Assembly (NCBI RefSeq): GCF_003797775.2
Contig: NZ_CP060725.1
Location: forward strand, 3,094,001-3,158,000
DNA: 64,000 bases
Reading direction: 5' to 3'
Origin: Sphingopyxis sp. OPL5
GTDB taxonomy: Bacteria; Pseudomonadota; Alphaproteobacteria; Sphingomonadales; Sphingomonadaceae
The position numbers and the translations under genes are program-made. The notes under the pieces are model-generated. The model worked only from the letters and a program-made list of their open reading frames with translations, was not told the origin of the DNA and did no database searches. This document shows, in pieces, positions 1 through 9,331 of this stretch (the stretch's first letter is position 1; each line of letters starts with the position of its first letter).

Positions 1-170
1 CCCTTCAGGGGAGAGGTACGCAGGCTTGCCAGCTTGCTGGCTAGCCTAAGTAGAGAGGGGTTTGGCTGCGTTCCCCTCTCCAAGCTTCACTAGCTCCTGA
101 CGGAGCAAGCTGCGCTATCCTCTCCCCTCAAGGGGAGAGGGCTTTCGGCGGCTTCTATGTCCAGAACAGC
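1..170. repeat. GC-rich intergenic repeat cluster
   Basis: This non-coding stretch is built from inverted GC-rich blocks: CCCCTCTCC-type arms recur near 75-85 and 120-140. The 21-bp sequence at 24-44 is found again in reverse complement at 30282-30302, beside another CCCCTCCCC/GGGGAGGGG hairpin. This is a dispersed intergenic repeat family of this genome rather than a gene. The left part may continue outside the window. Confidence 0.6.
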
Positions 171-179
171 GGCCCTTGG

Positions 180-1130
180 CTATGGCGCGATCGCCAGCCC
201 GTCGCCATTTTTGCCCGCCGCGATCCGGCGCAGCACTTCGCCGCTCGCGACGTCGATTTCCGCGATCATGTCGTGCCCCGTCTCGGCCGCGTAAAGCCGC
301 TTCGAATCGGCGCTGAACAACAGGGTCACCTGTCCCTTTTCCTGCTCGCCCGATACCTTGATCGTCTTGAGCGGCGCGCGCGTTTCGGCGTCGAACAGGC
401 TGATCGTTCCCGCGCCGATATTGCTCGTCGCGATCAGTCTGCCGTCGGGGCTGGCGAGCACGCGTATCGCGACCGGATCCACGGGTAATTCGACGATCTT
501 CTCGCCCGTCGCGACATCCCACACCGACACCCGCGGCGCTTCGAGGTCGCCGACCCACAATTCGCGCCCGCCCTTCGCCAGCGCCAGCCCCTCGGGTTTG
601 CCGCCGACGGGCAGGTCGCGCAGCTTTTTCGCGTCCTTCAAATCGAGTATGCTGACCGTGCCCGACGCGATATTGGCGGTGTAAGCCGTGCGATTGTCGG
701 GCGCGACGACGATCATGTGCGTGCCCTGTTGCCCTGTGGCAATCGAGGTCACCGCGCCGTCGGGCGCGACCACCGCGACCGACTGGCTCGCCTCCGCCGT
801 CGCGACCAGCCGCCCGTCGGACAGCCACACCAGCCCGTGTGGCCGCTGGTTCGGGCTGAGGTCGATCGTCCGCAACTTCTTGCGCCCCGCGACATCGAAC
901 ACGTCGATCGTCGTCGCGCCATAGGCGACCACCGCGGCCTGCTTGCCGTCGGGAGAGATGGCGATCTCGTGCGGCATCTTGCCGGTCGGCAGGCGCGCCA
1001 GTTCGGCGCCGGTGTCGAGCGCGACGAGGCTCAGCGTATCCTCGCCCTTGTTGCCGATCAGCAAGGTTTCGGCCGCAACCGGCGCGGCGGCGAGCAGCAG
1101 GGTGGAAAGGACGGTGATGGCGTGGCGCAT
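180..1130 (-). CDS. Secreted YVTN-type beta-propeller protein
   Basis: A 316-aa protein with an N-terminal signal peptide (residues 1-20, ending in APVAA). The rest consists of repeated propeller blades of about 40 residues, each with a PHEIAISPDGK-like or PHGLVWLSDGR-like strand (near residues 53, 97, 185 and 230). This is the YVTN/lactonase-like propeller fold found in exported proteins; the substrate or partner is unknown. I chose the Met at 1130 because a GGGAG ribosome site lies 7-11 bases upstream and it begins the signal peptide directly. A longer start at 1160 would add ten charged residues before it. The gene stands alone, followed by repeat DNA and divergent from the peptide locus. 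Confidence 0.85.
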   Translation of the reverse strand: MRHAITVLSTLLLAAAPVAAETLLIGNKGEDTLSLVALDTGAELARLPTGKMPHEIAISPDGKQAAVVAYGATTIDVFDVAGRKKLRTIDLSPNQRPHGLVWLSDGRLVATAEASQSVAVVAPDGAVTSIATGQQGTHMIVVAPDNRTAYTANIASGTVSILDLKDAKKLRDLPVGGKPEGLALAKGGRELWVGDLEAPRVSVWDVATGEKIVELPVDPVAIRVLASPDGRLIATSNIGAGTISLFDAETRAPLKTIKVSGEQEKGQVTLLFSADSKRLYAAETGHDMIAEIDVASGEVLRRIAAGKNGDGLAIAP

Positions 1131-1306
1131 GGAGCGTCTCCCGGTGGCTGTCGCGGCCATCCTAGGCGCCGTGCCGGTGGCGGCAACCGCGCTTCGACGA
1201 ACGGCCTTACTCCCATATTACGATAAGTTAACTGGCGTCGGCTCCGCCTGCTTCGCACCATCCGTCGGCGGCCGATCCGCGCCGCCATTGACTGGGGAGC
1301 GAAGCT

Positions 1307-1453
1307 ATGAACCTGCCATCCATCGACATCGACGCCATACCGTTGCTCGACACCGCGGTCGGGCTGTTCGGCTCGCTCGCGGCGCCGACCGCGTCTTCGG
1401 GGCCATCGGTCTTCGAGGTGTCGGTCACCGTCGTGCTGATCATCTACGACTGA
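1307..1453 (+). CDS. 48-aa peptide, candidate modified-peptide precursor
   Basis: This short gene begins at an ATG preceded by a strong GGGGAGC site (1294-1300) and ends with TGA at 1451. The peptide has an acidic, Leu/Ile-rich N-terminal half (MNLPSIDIDAIPLLDTAVG, then LFGSLAA), a Pro/Ser/Gly-rich hinge (PTASSGPS), and a beta-branched C-terminus ending VTVVLIIYD. It has no Cys, no signal peptide and little positive charge. That layout (leader-like half, small-residue hinge, hydrophobic end) is typical of ribosomal peptide precursors. Only 52 bp separate it from two overlapping genes with cupin-like and HEAT features. Its role as their substrate is inference; I do not recognise a named family. 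Confidence 0.6.
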   Translation: MNLPSIDIDAIPLLDTAVGLFGSLAAPTASSGPSVFEVSVTVVLIIYD

Positions 1454-1505
1454 CCGGGCCGCGGGCGCGCGCTTCAATGCCGCGCCCGCATTCGGTGACC
1501 GCGCC

Positions 1506-2486
1506 ATGCCCGTCCCGTCCCGTCACGATCATTATCCGCGCGCCGATACCCTGCGCACCGCTGCGATCCGTGCCACCGCGAGCGATCTCGCCGCGGGATG
1601 GCGGGCGGCCGATACGGCGCCCGCCGGCCTGCTCACGGCGCTCGCCGCCGCGAGCGATGCCGAACCCGACCAGGCCATCGTGCGCCTCCGCCCATGGCTC
1701 GCCGACCCGCGCTGGCTCGGGGTACGGCTGGCCGAGGCGCTTGCCCTGCTCGCCGCCGATCCGTTTGCCCGGCCGCCGCTGCGCATCGTCGGCGGGGGCG
1801 GCGGACCGGGCGGTCTGATGCTTGCCGAATGCGGCGCGATCCGCCTGTCGCTGCAATTGCTGCCATTCGAGGCGGCGGCGGCTCCGACGACCGCGCTCTT
1901 CGTGCCCGGCCGCGCCGCGATCCGCGTGCTGGCCGCGGGCGGCGCGCGGCTGACGCTCCACCATGTCCCGCTCTCGGCCGCCGAGGAGGGCGGCGCCTTC
2001 ACCGCCGCCGCTGCGTCGCCCTGTCGCAGCGACCCGCCGCGCGCGCTCGTCGCCGGCGACATGCTCGATCTCGACACCGCGCGCACCAGCTTCACCATCG
2101 CCGGCGCGACCGGCGACGTCCTGCTCCTCGAACTCGCGGTGCAGCCGCCGTCGCCGCTGCCGATGCGCACCTACGAACTGGTCAGCCGCCGCCTAACCCA
2201 CCTCTCCGCCTCCCGCCGCGACAGCAGCTTCCGCGCCATGGCGCTCGCCCTGCTCCGTGAAATGGACCGCCGCGACGCCGCCCCACTGTTCGTCGAAGCC
2301 ACGCTCGCCGAAGATTTCGCCGCCCGCTGGAGCGCGATGCGCGATCTCGTCGCGCTCGACCCGGCGACCGCGCGGCCGCGGCTCGCTGACATGGCGACCA
2401 GCGACCCGCACCCCGAAGTCCGCCGCGCCGCCGTGGCGACACTGGCGCTCTTCATGCCAAAGGTTTCCGACCCATGCCTCGCCTGA
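1506..2486 (+). CDS. HEAT-repeat protein with cupin-like middle
   Basis: A 326-aa cytoplasmic protein of no family I can name. Residues 15-95 are helical. Residues 105-215 alternate strands and turns in a pattern that could be a beta barrel (ALFVPGRAAIRV near 130, LTLHHVPLS near 149, AGDMLDLD near 183). Residues 225-315 are helical repeats ending in DPHPEVRRAAVATLALF, a clear HEAT-type unit. A metal-binding HxH is not evident, so this may be the non-catalytic or substrate-binding partner of the next protein. The stop overlaps the next start by 13 bp, so the two are probably made together. The ATG at 1506 has only a weak ribosome site. Confidence 0.75.
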   Translation: MPVPSRHDHYPRADTLRTAAIRATASDLAAGWRAADTAPAGLLTALAAASDAEPDQAIVRLRPWLADPRWLGVRLAEALALLAADPFARPPLRIVGGGGGPGGLMLAECGAIRLSLQLLPFEAAAAPTTALFVPGRAAIRVLAAGGARLTLHHVPLSAAEEGGAFTAAAASPCRSDPPRALVAGDMLDLDTARTSFTIAGATGDVLLLELAVQPPSPLPMRTYELVSRRLTHLSASRRDSSFRAMALALLREMDRRDAAPLFVEATLAEDFAARWSAMRDLVALDPATARPRLADMATSDPHPEVRRAAVATLALFMPKVSDPCLA

Positions 2487-3358
2487 TCGACCCACCCGCC
2501 GGCGGAGTACTCGACCTTGAAGACGTCACCGCCCGGCTCGACGAAACGGGCGTCGACCTCAGCGACGAAGCGAGTCTCGCCCATGCTGCCCACCTCCTCG
2601 CCGGGCTCGCGCGCAACCGCGACTTCCTCGCCGACCGCGTCATCGCCGAACTCAAGGCGAGCTTCGCCGGCCAGCTCGAACTCAGCCGCTATTCGGCGCA
2701 GGTCTTTCTGCTCCACCGTAGCCCGCGCGGCCATTTCCTCCGCGCCAATCTCTGGCCCGCCGCGACCGATGCCGCCTACACCGCCAGCGGCGCGGCGGTC
2801 TTCGCCTATGGCCTGCCGCACGACCATAATTTCAGCTTCCTCACCACCGGCTATTGGGGACCCGGCTACATCAGCGACTATTATGACTATGACCCCGAAG
2901 CGGTCGACGGCTGCCTAGGCGAGCCGCTGAACCTCCGCTTCGTCGAGCGCAGCAGCTTGAGCGAAGGCAGGATGATGCTGTACCGCGCTCACCGCGATAT
3001 CCACAGCCAGCTCCCACCGACAAACCTCTCGGTCAGCCTCAACATCATGGAGGAAGGCGAGCATATCCCCTGGCGCGACCAATATATCGTCGACCTGGAA
3101 AGCGGGACGATTGCGCGCCGCCCGACGCTGACCCAGGCCGAGATGCTGCTCCGCTGCGCCGTGCACCTGACCGACAATGGCAAGGACATCGCCGAGCAGT
3201 TCGCGAAGGTGCACCCGGTGCCGCGCGTCCGCGCCAACGCCATCGCGGCGCTGGCGGCGGTTGAAGAAGGCAACGCCCGCGCGGCGGTGCTCGAACGCGG
3301 ATTGTACGATCGCGACGCACGGGTGCGCGATGATTGCACGCGCTGGCTGGGGTTGTAG
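2474..3358 (+). CDS. 3-His cupin plus HEAT protein, candidate peptide-modifying oxygenase
   Basis: A 294-aa soluble protein. Residues 72-210 look like a cupin. GLPHDHNF (H116, H118) followed by strand and turn residues matches the first cupin motif of thiol-dioxygenase-like enzymes. YRAHRDIHSQLPP (H173, H177) followed by SVSLNIM can supply the third histidine. Residues 220-294 form HEAT-type helices (VHPVPRVRANAIAALAAV). A 3-His non-haem iron centre is inferred. The architecture resembles the upstream gene, so the two may be diverged paralogues acting as a pair. The likely substrate, from position only, is the 48-aa peptide encoded at 1307. No transporter or protease gene lies beside it. Confidence 0.7.
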   Translation: MPRLIDPPAGGVLDLEDVTARLDETGVDLSDEASLAHAAHLLAGLARNRDFLADRVIAELKASFAGQLELSRYSAQVFLLHRSPRGHFLRANLWPAATDAAYTASGAAVFAYGLPHDHNFSFLTTGYWGPGYISDYYDYDPEAVDGCLGEPLNLRFVERSSLSEGRMMLYRAHRDIHSQLPPTNLSVSLNIMEEGEHIPWRDQYIVDLESGTIARRPTLTQAEMLLRCAVHLTDNGKDIAEQFAKVHPVPRVRANAIAALAAVEEGNARAAVLERGLYDRDARVRDDCTRWLGL

Positions 3359-3402
3359 CTTCGGCTGCTGACAGCGCGGCTTTCCGCTGCTAACGGCGCG
3401 GC

Positions 3403-5223
3403 ATGACAACTTCTCTTTCGCATATCCGTAATTTCTCGATCATCGCGCACATCGACCATGGCAAGTCGACGCTCGCCGACCGGTTGATCCAGTTCACCGG
3501 CGGGCTGACCGCGCGTGAGATGTCGGCGCAAGTCCTTGATAACATGGACATCGAGAAGGAGCGCGGGATCACCATCAAGGCGCAGACGGTGCGCCTGTCG
3601 TACAAGGCGCATGATGGTGAGACCTATGAGCTCAACCTGATGGACACGCCCGGCCATGTCGACTTCGCCTATGAAGTGTCGCGCAGCCTGGCGGCGTGCG
3701 AGGGCGCGCTGCTGGTCGTCGACGCGGCGCAGGGGGTCGAGGCGCAGACGCTGGCGAATGTCTATCAGTCGATCGAGCACGACCATGAAATCGTGCCGGT
3801 GATCAACAAGATCGACCTGCCCGCGGCCGACGTCGACAAGGTGAAGGCCGAGATCGAGGACATCATCGGGCTGCCCGCCGACGACGCGGTGCTGGCCAGC
3901 GCGAAGGCCGGCATCGGCATCGAGGAAGCGCTGGAGGCGATCGTCACGCGCATCCCGCCGCCGAAGGGCGATGCCAATGCGCCGCTCGTCGCGATGCTCG
4001 TCGACAGCTGGTACGACCCCTATCTCGGCGTCGTCATCCTGATCCGCGTGATCGATGGCGTGCTGAAAAAAGGCCAGCAGATCAAGTTCATGCAGGCGGG
4101 CACCACCCATCTGATCGACCGCGTCGGCTGTTTCACGCCCAAGATCGAGCAGCTGACCGAACTCGGCCCCGGCGAGATCGGCTTCATCACCGCGCAGATC
4201 AAGGACGTCGCGCAGGCGCGCGTCGGCGACACCGTGACCGACGCCAAGAAACCCGCGGCGCAGGCGCTGCCGGGGTTCAAGGAAGTCCAGCCCGTCGTGT
4301 TCTGCGGCATGTTCCCGACCGACGCCAACGACTTCGAGAAGCTCCGCGAGAGCATCCAGAAGCTGCGGCTCAACGACGCGAGCTTCAGTTTCGAGATGGA
4401 GAGCAGCGCGGCCTTGGGCTTCGGCTTTCGCTGCGGTTTCCTCGGCCTGTTGCACCTCGAGATCATCCAGGAGCGGCTGACCCGCGAGTACGACCTCGAC
4501 CTGATCACCACCGCGCCGTCGGTGGTGTACAAATTGAAGCTCGGCCATACCAAGAATGAGGCGGCGAAGGAGATCGAGCTCCACAACCCCGCCGACATGC
4601 CCGACCCGAACCGCATCGACGAGATCGAGGAACCGTGGATCGAGGCGGTGATTTACGTGCCCGACGACTATCTCGGCCCGATCCTGAAGCTGTGCCAGGA
4701 CCGCCGCGGGGTGCAGAAGAATTTGACCTATGTCGGCGGCCGCGCGCAAATCACCTATGAACTGCCGCTCAACGAGGTGGTGTTCGATTTCTATGACCGG
4801 CTGAAGAGCATCAGCCGCGGTTACGCCAGCTTCGACTATCACCAGATCGGCCACCGCCCCGGCGACCTCGTCAAGATGAGCATCCTCGTCAACAACGAGC
4901 CGGTCGACGCGCTGAGCATGATCGTCCACCGCGGCACCGCCGAAACGCGCGGCCGCGGCATGTGCGAGCGGCTGAAGGACCTGATCCCGCGCCACATGTT
5001 CAAGATCCCGATCCAGGCCGCGATCGGCGGCAAGGTGATCGCCCGCGAAACCATCGCCGCGCTGCGCAAGGACGTGACCGCCAAATGCTATGGCGGCGAC
5101 GCGACCCGCAAGAAAAAGCTGCTGGAAAAGCAGAAAGAGGGTAAAAAGCGGATGCGGGAATATGGGAATGTGAACATCCCACAGGAGGCGTTTATCGCGG
5201 CGCTGCGGATGGGGGAGGAGTAG
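3403..5223 (+). CDS. lepA: Elongation factor 4 (LepA), ribosomal back-translocase GTPase
   Basis: A 606-aa translational GTPase of normal family length. The G motifs are clear: AHIDHGKS at 15-22, RGIT at 54-57, DTPGH at 81-85 and NKID at 135-138. Domains II, III and V follow, then the LepA-specific C-terminal domain with the lysine-rich [19 protein letters not shown] segment. LepA binds ribosomes at the cytoplasmic membrane and helps under ionic or temperature stress and in initiation. The gene stands alone, 44 bp after the cupin/HEAT gene, and lacks lepB beside it. Identification is secure. Confidence 0.98.
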   Translation: MTTSLSHIRNFSIIAHIDHGKSTLADRLIQFTGGLTAREMSAQVLDNMDIEKERGITIKAQTVRLSYKAHDGETYELNLMDTPGHVDFAYEVSRSLAACEGALLVVDAAQGVEAQTLANVYQSIEHDHEIVPVINKIDLPAADVDKVKAEIEDIIGLPADDAVLASAKAGIGIEEALEAIVTRIPPPKGDANAPLVAMLVDSWYDPYLGVVILIRVIDGVLKKGQQIKFMQAGTTHLIDRVGCFTPKIEQLTELGPGEIGFITAQIKDVAQARVGDTVTDAKKPAAQALPGFKEVQPVVFCGMFPTDANDFEKLRESIQKLRLNDASFSFEMESSAALGFGFRCGFLGLLHLEIIQERLTREYDLDLITTAPSVVYKLKLGHTKNEAAKEIELHNPADMPDPNRIDEIEEPWIEAVIYVPDDYLGPILKLCQDRRGVQKNLTYVGGRAQITYELPLNEVVFDFYDRLKSISRGYASFDYHQIGHRPGDLVKMSILVNNEPVDALSMIVHRGTAETRGRGMCERLKDLIPRHMFKIPIQAAIGGKVIARETIAALRKDVTAKCYGGDATRKKKLLEKQKEGKKRMREYGNVNIPQEAFIAALRMGEE

Positions 5224-5241
5224 TCAGGTCGCAGCAGGCGC

Positions 5242-5766
5242 TTAGTTCGGTGGAACGGGTGTTTGCATAGCGGACTCGGCTGTCTCTTTCGTGCGGGTCG
5301 CGATCCCGGCGCGCCAAGCATCGGCGCGGCATTTCATCAAGTTGTTGGTAAGGAAAGTCGGCAGGCCGCCCAAAGCGATCTCGTGAAATTTCTTTCTTGG
5401 TCCGGACCATATATACACGGCCACCGGCAGAGTGCAGGGGGGCACGTCGTCCTTCGCCAGCTCGACCGTGAGAACTCCTTTGTGAACCAGCTTGACTGGG
5501 GTACCATCCGGAACTCCCTTGAAATCCGCGATGCTGTGGATCCCGTCCTTCTTACCCGGTCGGTTGAGCGCAATGCCATGAATTTCCAATGTGTCGGGAC
5601 CGTAATTCTGTACCGCGATGACAAAGGGCCCGGTCTCGACGCTTCTGCCTTTTGCTTCGCTAGCTTGATACCAGGCGGCGCGCAGCGGCGGGACGCTGGT
5701 ACAACCTGCGAGCGCAAGCGCTGTGGCCGAGGTCATCAGGGCGGTATATCTGCGATACCGGATCAT
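5242..5766 (-). CDS. Predicted lipoprotein coupled to the patatin gene
   Basis: A 174-aa protein with a type II signal: positive MIRYRRY, a short hydrophobic core and lipobox LALAGC with Cys22. The mature part has beta-rich text (GPFVIAVQNYGPDTLEIHGIAL) and three further Cys. I do not recognise a family. Its ATG at 5766 overlaps the stop of the upstream lipase gene by 4 bp (ATGA), so it is translated from the same message. It is probably an envelope-anchored partner of that lipase. Base composition is slightly richer in A and T than the neighbours. It converges on lepA with an 18-bp gap. Confidence 0.75.
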   Translation of the reverse strand: MIRYRRYTALMTSATALALAGCTSVPPLRAAWYQASEAKGRSVETGPFVIAVQNYGPDTLEIHGIALNRPGKKDGIHSIADFKGVPDGTPVKLVHKGVLTVELAKDDVPPCTLPVAVYIWSGPRKKFHEIALGGLPTFLTNNLMKCRADAWRAGIATRTKETAESAMQTPVPPN

Positions 5767-8700
5767 CGCGAACTCGGATTCTGCTTTGGACTCGCGGCCC
5801 GGATTTCCGTGGCGATCGAGGCCTTGAGCATCGCAATTTGGCCGAGCAATTTCTTGTAGTCGTCGTTGCTCATGTTCTTCGCTTCGGTCACCGCTGTGGT
5901 GAGAGCATTGAGGGCTTCCCTGTGGTCGGGCACAAAGATCGTACCATTGCCGCCGCCGACGGGCCTAGGAAACTCGTCGATCAGCGCCTTGAGCCGCACG
6001 ATTTGCGCCTCGAGTTCCAAGTTGGGACCGGTCTCGCCCCCGGCTCCAGGCGTCATCTTCGAAAGCCGTGTCACTTCCACGGTCAGCCGATCGGTGATAT
6101 CATTTAGCTTGACGAGCGCCTCGGGGGCGAGGCCAATCTTAATGCCGTCGGCGGCGAGATCCTGCGCTTCCTTCGACAGCTTCAACTCGACCGGATCGAT
6201 GCTGACCTTGGCGGGCGCGATCTGGAGCGCATCGCGCAACTTGCGTGCCGCTTCGTCGCCGACCGTCAAACCCGCGCTGACAAGACCGGCGGTCACGACG
6301 GTGCTCGTGATCAGCTTGGCGGTGCTCATCGCTTCGACAGCGGCGACCAAGCCGTTCCAGCCGCGCGCGGCGGGGGGTGGGGGCGTGGCCTCGATCGCCA
6401 TCGAGTATTCGTCGGGGTGAGTTCCCGCCGTGCGCGACACCAACTGTTCGCCGCGCGAGAGCGGATAGGCGGCCTGGACCTTTGCCACGGTGGCTTCAAG
6501 GTCTTCGATCTCGACCGGCGTCGGCATCGCGCCCCGGCCATAGCTGTCCATCGCGTCGCACAGGTCCTCAGCGGACACGTCGCCGAGCAGGCGATAGCTT
6601 TCGAACTGCGTCTCGTTGAAGAACTGGTCGAGCGTGCTGTGGTGCGGAAAGGTCTGCCCGCCACGCCGGCTGGTCTGCGCGTAATGGGTCAGCGCGGGCG
6701 GTTCGTCGCCGTTCAGGATCGGCTTCACGCAGTAGATCTCGCCATCGACGAGTCCCTCGTTGAGCGCCGAATAGCCGATCCGCCCCACGACCACTCGCTG
6801 GTTCTGGCCCGGCCCCGGTTGACCCGGCAGCGTCGGCGGCAGGTCGATCCGTACCCCGAAATCGACCTGCGCCTTGCGAATTGCGTTGTGCAGGTCCGAA
6901 TATCTGAATTCGCCGTCGCAGGTCCCGTCGATCACCACGATCCGATGGCACCGTCGCCGCACCATCTCGTAAAGCCCGAGATTGTCAAAGTGGCCACCAT
7001 CGGACAGGTATAGCCACGATTTGTCATCGGCCAAACCCAGTGCTTCCTTGACGACATGCAGCAGCCGACCCTTCGGCTCTTCCTCGCGCGCCTGATCTTC
7101 GGGCGCATCGGGATGTGGCAGCCACCAGCCCAGCCGCACGTTGAAGAAGGTCATCACCATCGTGACAAACGGAGCGCTGTGATAGCCCATATTGGGGGTC
7201 GCCGCCGCGCCTGAGATGGTCATCGCGCGGCCCAGCGTGAGCCCGCCCTGCTTGTCTGGCTCCGTGCCTGCTTTGCCGCCATAGTCTTCGGTGTCGGCAT
7301 AGCCGGTGCAGGCCGAGCCGCAGTGCAGTGCGGTCGCTGTGAAGGACGCCGCCTTGCGTTCCTGCCAGTCGCGCCGGTCAGGCGAGCTGCGCGTCAGGTT
7401 GAGCGTCATATTGACGACGTGAAACAGGACAGGTCGATCGCTATCCGGCATTTTTTGGCTAGGGAACAACTGCGCGAGTGCGACGTCGTCGGCGGGATCG
7501 AGATCGGTGAAAGGATCAGGATTGCGTACGCTGCGCGCGGTGCCGAGGTAGGCACGGGTCAGGCGGTTACCATACATTGCGTGGAGCGAAAACCGGTTGG
7601 CGCCGACGAAGAATGAAATGACGACCGCGATGCCGAGGAAGGCGGCAAGGACCGCGAGCGAAATTAGTAGTTGCGACGGCGATGATCCGTTATCGAGCCA
7701 GAGCGCATGATCAAACGCTTCGACCCAGTCGATCGACCGGGGAGCCGGCAATTCCCTCCAGGTGGCAATCCGACCGAACAGGGTATTGACCGCAATGGCG
7801 GCCGCCACGAGAATAGCCAGCACCGCCGCCGCGCCCGTCAAGTTGAATAGTTGGGCGCCAAGCCTGTCAAACGCGCTTTGCGCTTCGCGCCTGATCCGCG
7901 CACCATTGCGGCTCCAGAAGCCGATCATTCCCACCAGCGCGGCGAGCAGTCCGCCACCAATACCTGCCGCGCCCAGATTCGCAGAATCGGCCTGTTTTGC
8001 GTGCAAGCCGATATCCCTGAGCCAGTGCGCGAAGTCATTTCCGGAAACGATAGCAAGCACAAGTCGCGGTAAATAGATCAGCACCCCAAACACAAATATC
8101 CAGCTGACTGCCGCGATCAGTGCGACGGCCGCATAGCGGGAAATTTTCTCGCGCGTTCCTTCTGTGACGTTGAATCCGCCCAGTACTGCCAGCGATAACA
8201 TCACCCAACCTGTGCCCAGCAGCGCCGGAACGCCTAGCGCAATCCACGTGAGGCTTAACGCCGGCCGCCAAGATTCCAGCCCCGGGACCTGTGCGAAGGC
8301 GCCCCATAATCCGATCAGCACATACGGAACCGTCGCAACGGCCAACAGCAGAGGAATCCAGACTAATAGGTTGAATATCAAATTGCGTACGAAAATCGTG
8401 AACACCGTCAGCGTATCAAGCGACACGCCCCACGATGGCGACATGTAATTGCTGAAGCTGCGCAAGCGGCGGATCGGGTGGATCGGTTCGACCTGCCCGC
8501 CCCCACCGTTGCCGCCGCTGCTTTTGAGTTCTTCCCAGTCGAACCCGGGCTCGCCGCGCCAGCGCGATAACCAACTACCCGCATATCCGCCGCCCGAAAC
8601 GGTGGAGAGGTAGTGAAAATCCTTGATTCGGCCCTTGCGTGCCAAGCCCTGCAACACCCCAAGGCAGAAAGTCCCGCTGCGGATTCCTCCACCAGAAAAG

Positions 8701-8807
8701 CACAGCGCGAAGGAAGATTTGGGCACTCCGTCCTTACCAAACAGAGCAGTACGCTCGTTTGATAGCATTTCGGCCTCTGGCAATTTTCGGATTTTAGATC
8801 TGCTCAT
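5763..8807 (-). CDS. Large membrane patatin-like phospholipase
   Basis: A 1014-aa patatin-like protein, much longer than a simple patatin (about 300 aa). The oxyanion motif SGGGIRSG is at 38-45, the nucleophile serine in STVSGGGYAG at 68-77 (S71), and the catalytic aspartate in YLSDGGHFDNLG near residue 600. Between them, about residues 115-430, are six or more hydrophobic segments, so a membrane domain is inserted within the lipase fold. The C-terminal 200 residues are coiled and hydrophilic. It probably hydrolyses membrane phospholipid acyl esters. The ATG at 8807 has GGTGGGGG just upstream; TTG or ATG starts 10-15 bases earlier have none. It is coupled to the downstream lipoprotein. Confidence 0.88.
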   Translation of the reverse strand: MSRSKIRKLPEAEMLSNERTALFGKDGVPKSSFALCFSGGGIRSGTFCLGVLQGLARKGRIKDFHYLSTVSGGGYAGSWLSRWRGEPGFDWEELKSSGGNGGGGQVEPIHPIRRLRSFSNYMSPSWGVSLDTLTVFTIFVRNLIFNLLVWIPLLLAVATVPYVLIGLWGAFAQVPGLESWRPALSLTWIALGVPALLGTGWVMLSLAVLGGFNVTEGTREKISRYAAVALIAAVSWIFVFGVLIYLPRLVLAIVSGNDFAHWLRDIGLHAKQADSANLGAAGIGGGLLAALVGMIGFWSRNGARIRREAQSAFDRLGAQLFNLTGAAAVLAILVAAAIAVNTLFGRIATWRELPAPRSIDWVEAFDHALWLDNGSSPSQLLISLAVLAAFLGIAVVISFFVGANRFSLHAMYGNRLTRAYLGTARSVRNPDPFTDLDPADDVALAQLFPSQKMPDSDRPVLFHVVNMTLNLTRSSPDRRDWQERKAASFTATALHCGSACTGYADTEDYGGKAGTEPDKQGGLTLGRAMTISGAAATPNMGYHSAPFVTMVMTFFNVRLGWWLPHPDAPEDQAREEEPKGRLLHVVKEALGLADDKSWLYLSDGGHFDNLGLYEMVRRRCHRIVVIDGTCDGEFRYSDLHNAIRKAQVDFGVRIDLPPTLPGQPGPGQNQRVVVGRIGYSALNEGLVDGEIYCVKPILNGDEPPALTHYAQTSRRGGQTFPHHSTLDQFFNETQFESYRLLGDVSAEDLCDAMDSYGRGAMPTPVEIEDLEATVAKVQAAYPLSRGEQLVSRTAGTHPDEYSMAIEATPPPPAARGWNGLVAAVEAMSTAKLITSTVVTAGLVSAGLTVGDEAARKLRDALQIAPAKVSIDPVELKLSKEAQDLAADGIKIGLAPEALVKLNDITDRLTVEVTRLSKMTPGAGGETGPNLELEAQIVRLKALIDEFPRPVGGGNGTIFVPDHREALNALTTAVTEAKNMSNDDYKKLLGQIAMLKASIATEIRAASPKQNPSSR

Positions 8808-9004
8808 GGCCCCCACCATCAAGCGTCGAATCGCGATTTATAATCGTTTCATGCTTGTCCGCGGCTGTCCAATTTTTTTTCAACCAATTCGCGTTCAATA
8901 GATGATCTGCGATGTCGATGTCGATTTCGTTTCCAGAACCAAACTCAACGACAACAGTTGTCAGAGGTCTTGTTCGGAGCTGCGTTCGCCGAAGCTTCGT
9001 TCAG

Positions 9005-9331
9005 CTACGAAACTTCAGGGGATACCTCCACCAACCGCACAATCCGCACCACGCACCGCGCCGGAATCTCGATCACCCCGCTGAGCATCACGTGCTGGTC
9101 GTCGCCGACGATCATCGCCGATCCGGCGAGGATCTTCACGCAATCGTCGTCGTGGACGAGGCGGCCGACCGAGTAGCAGGTCTGGACCGGCTGGGGCTCG
9201 ATGTGCGCGAGGTCGGTCCAGCCGCCCGCGGGTTCGGGCGGCTGGATCCATTCGATCGCGACATTGCGGCCGAAGCGGGCCGGGCGGTCCGGGTGGGGGC
9301 GCCCTTCGTGCAGCTCCTGTTCGAGGCTCAT
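9005..9331 (-). CDS. Small conserved-type protein coupled to an HTH gene
   Basis: A 108-aa hydrophilic protein starting MSLEQELHEG. Its ATG at 9331 overlaps the stop of the upstream helix-turn-helix gene in an ATGA arrangement, so the two are co-translated. The second half is beta-rich (CVKILAGSAMIVGDDQ, then HVMLSGVIEIPARCVVRIVRL) and the end is acidic. There are no membrane segments or signal. I do not recognise the family. Between it and the patatin gene (8808-9004) is about 200 bp of comparatively AT-rich DNA with no gene, which probably holds the lipase promoter. Confidence 0.65.
   Translation of the reverse strand: MSLEQELHEGRPHPDRPARFGRNVAIEWIQPPEPAGGWTDLAHIEPQPVQTCYSVGRLVHDDDCVKILAGSAMIVGDDQHVMLSGVIEIPARCVVRIVRLVEVSPEVS

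Noticed and set aside
1..170. Possible CRISPR-like array from repeated CCCCTC blocks
   Set aside because: Blocks are inverted, not regularly spaced direct repeats with unique spacers. They are palindromic intergenic elements.
2989..4995. 668-aa open frame on the minus strand across lepA
   Set aside because: It is the complement of lepA, with composition dictated by codon bias. lepA motifs are intact on the plus strand, so this is a shadow.
8823..9004. Possible tRNA or small RNA in AT-rich DNA
   Set aside because: No cloverleaf, CCA end or terminator hairpin could be found by eye.
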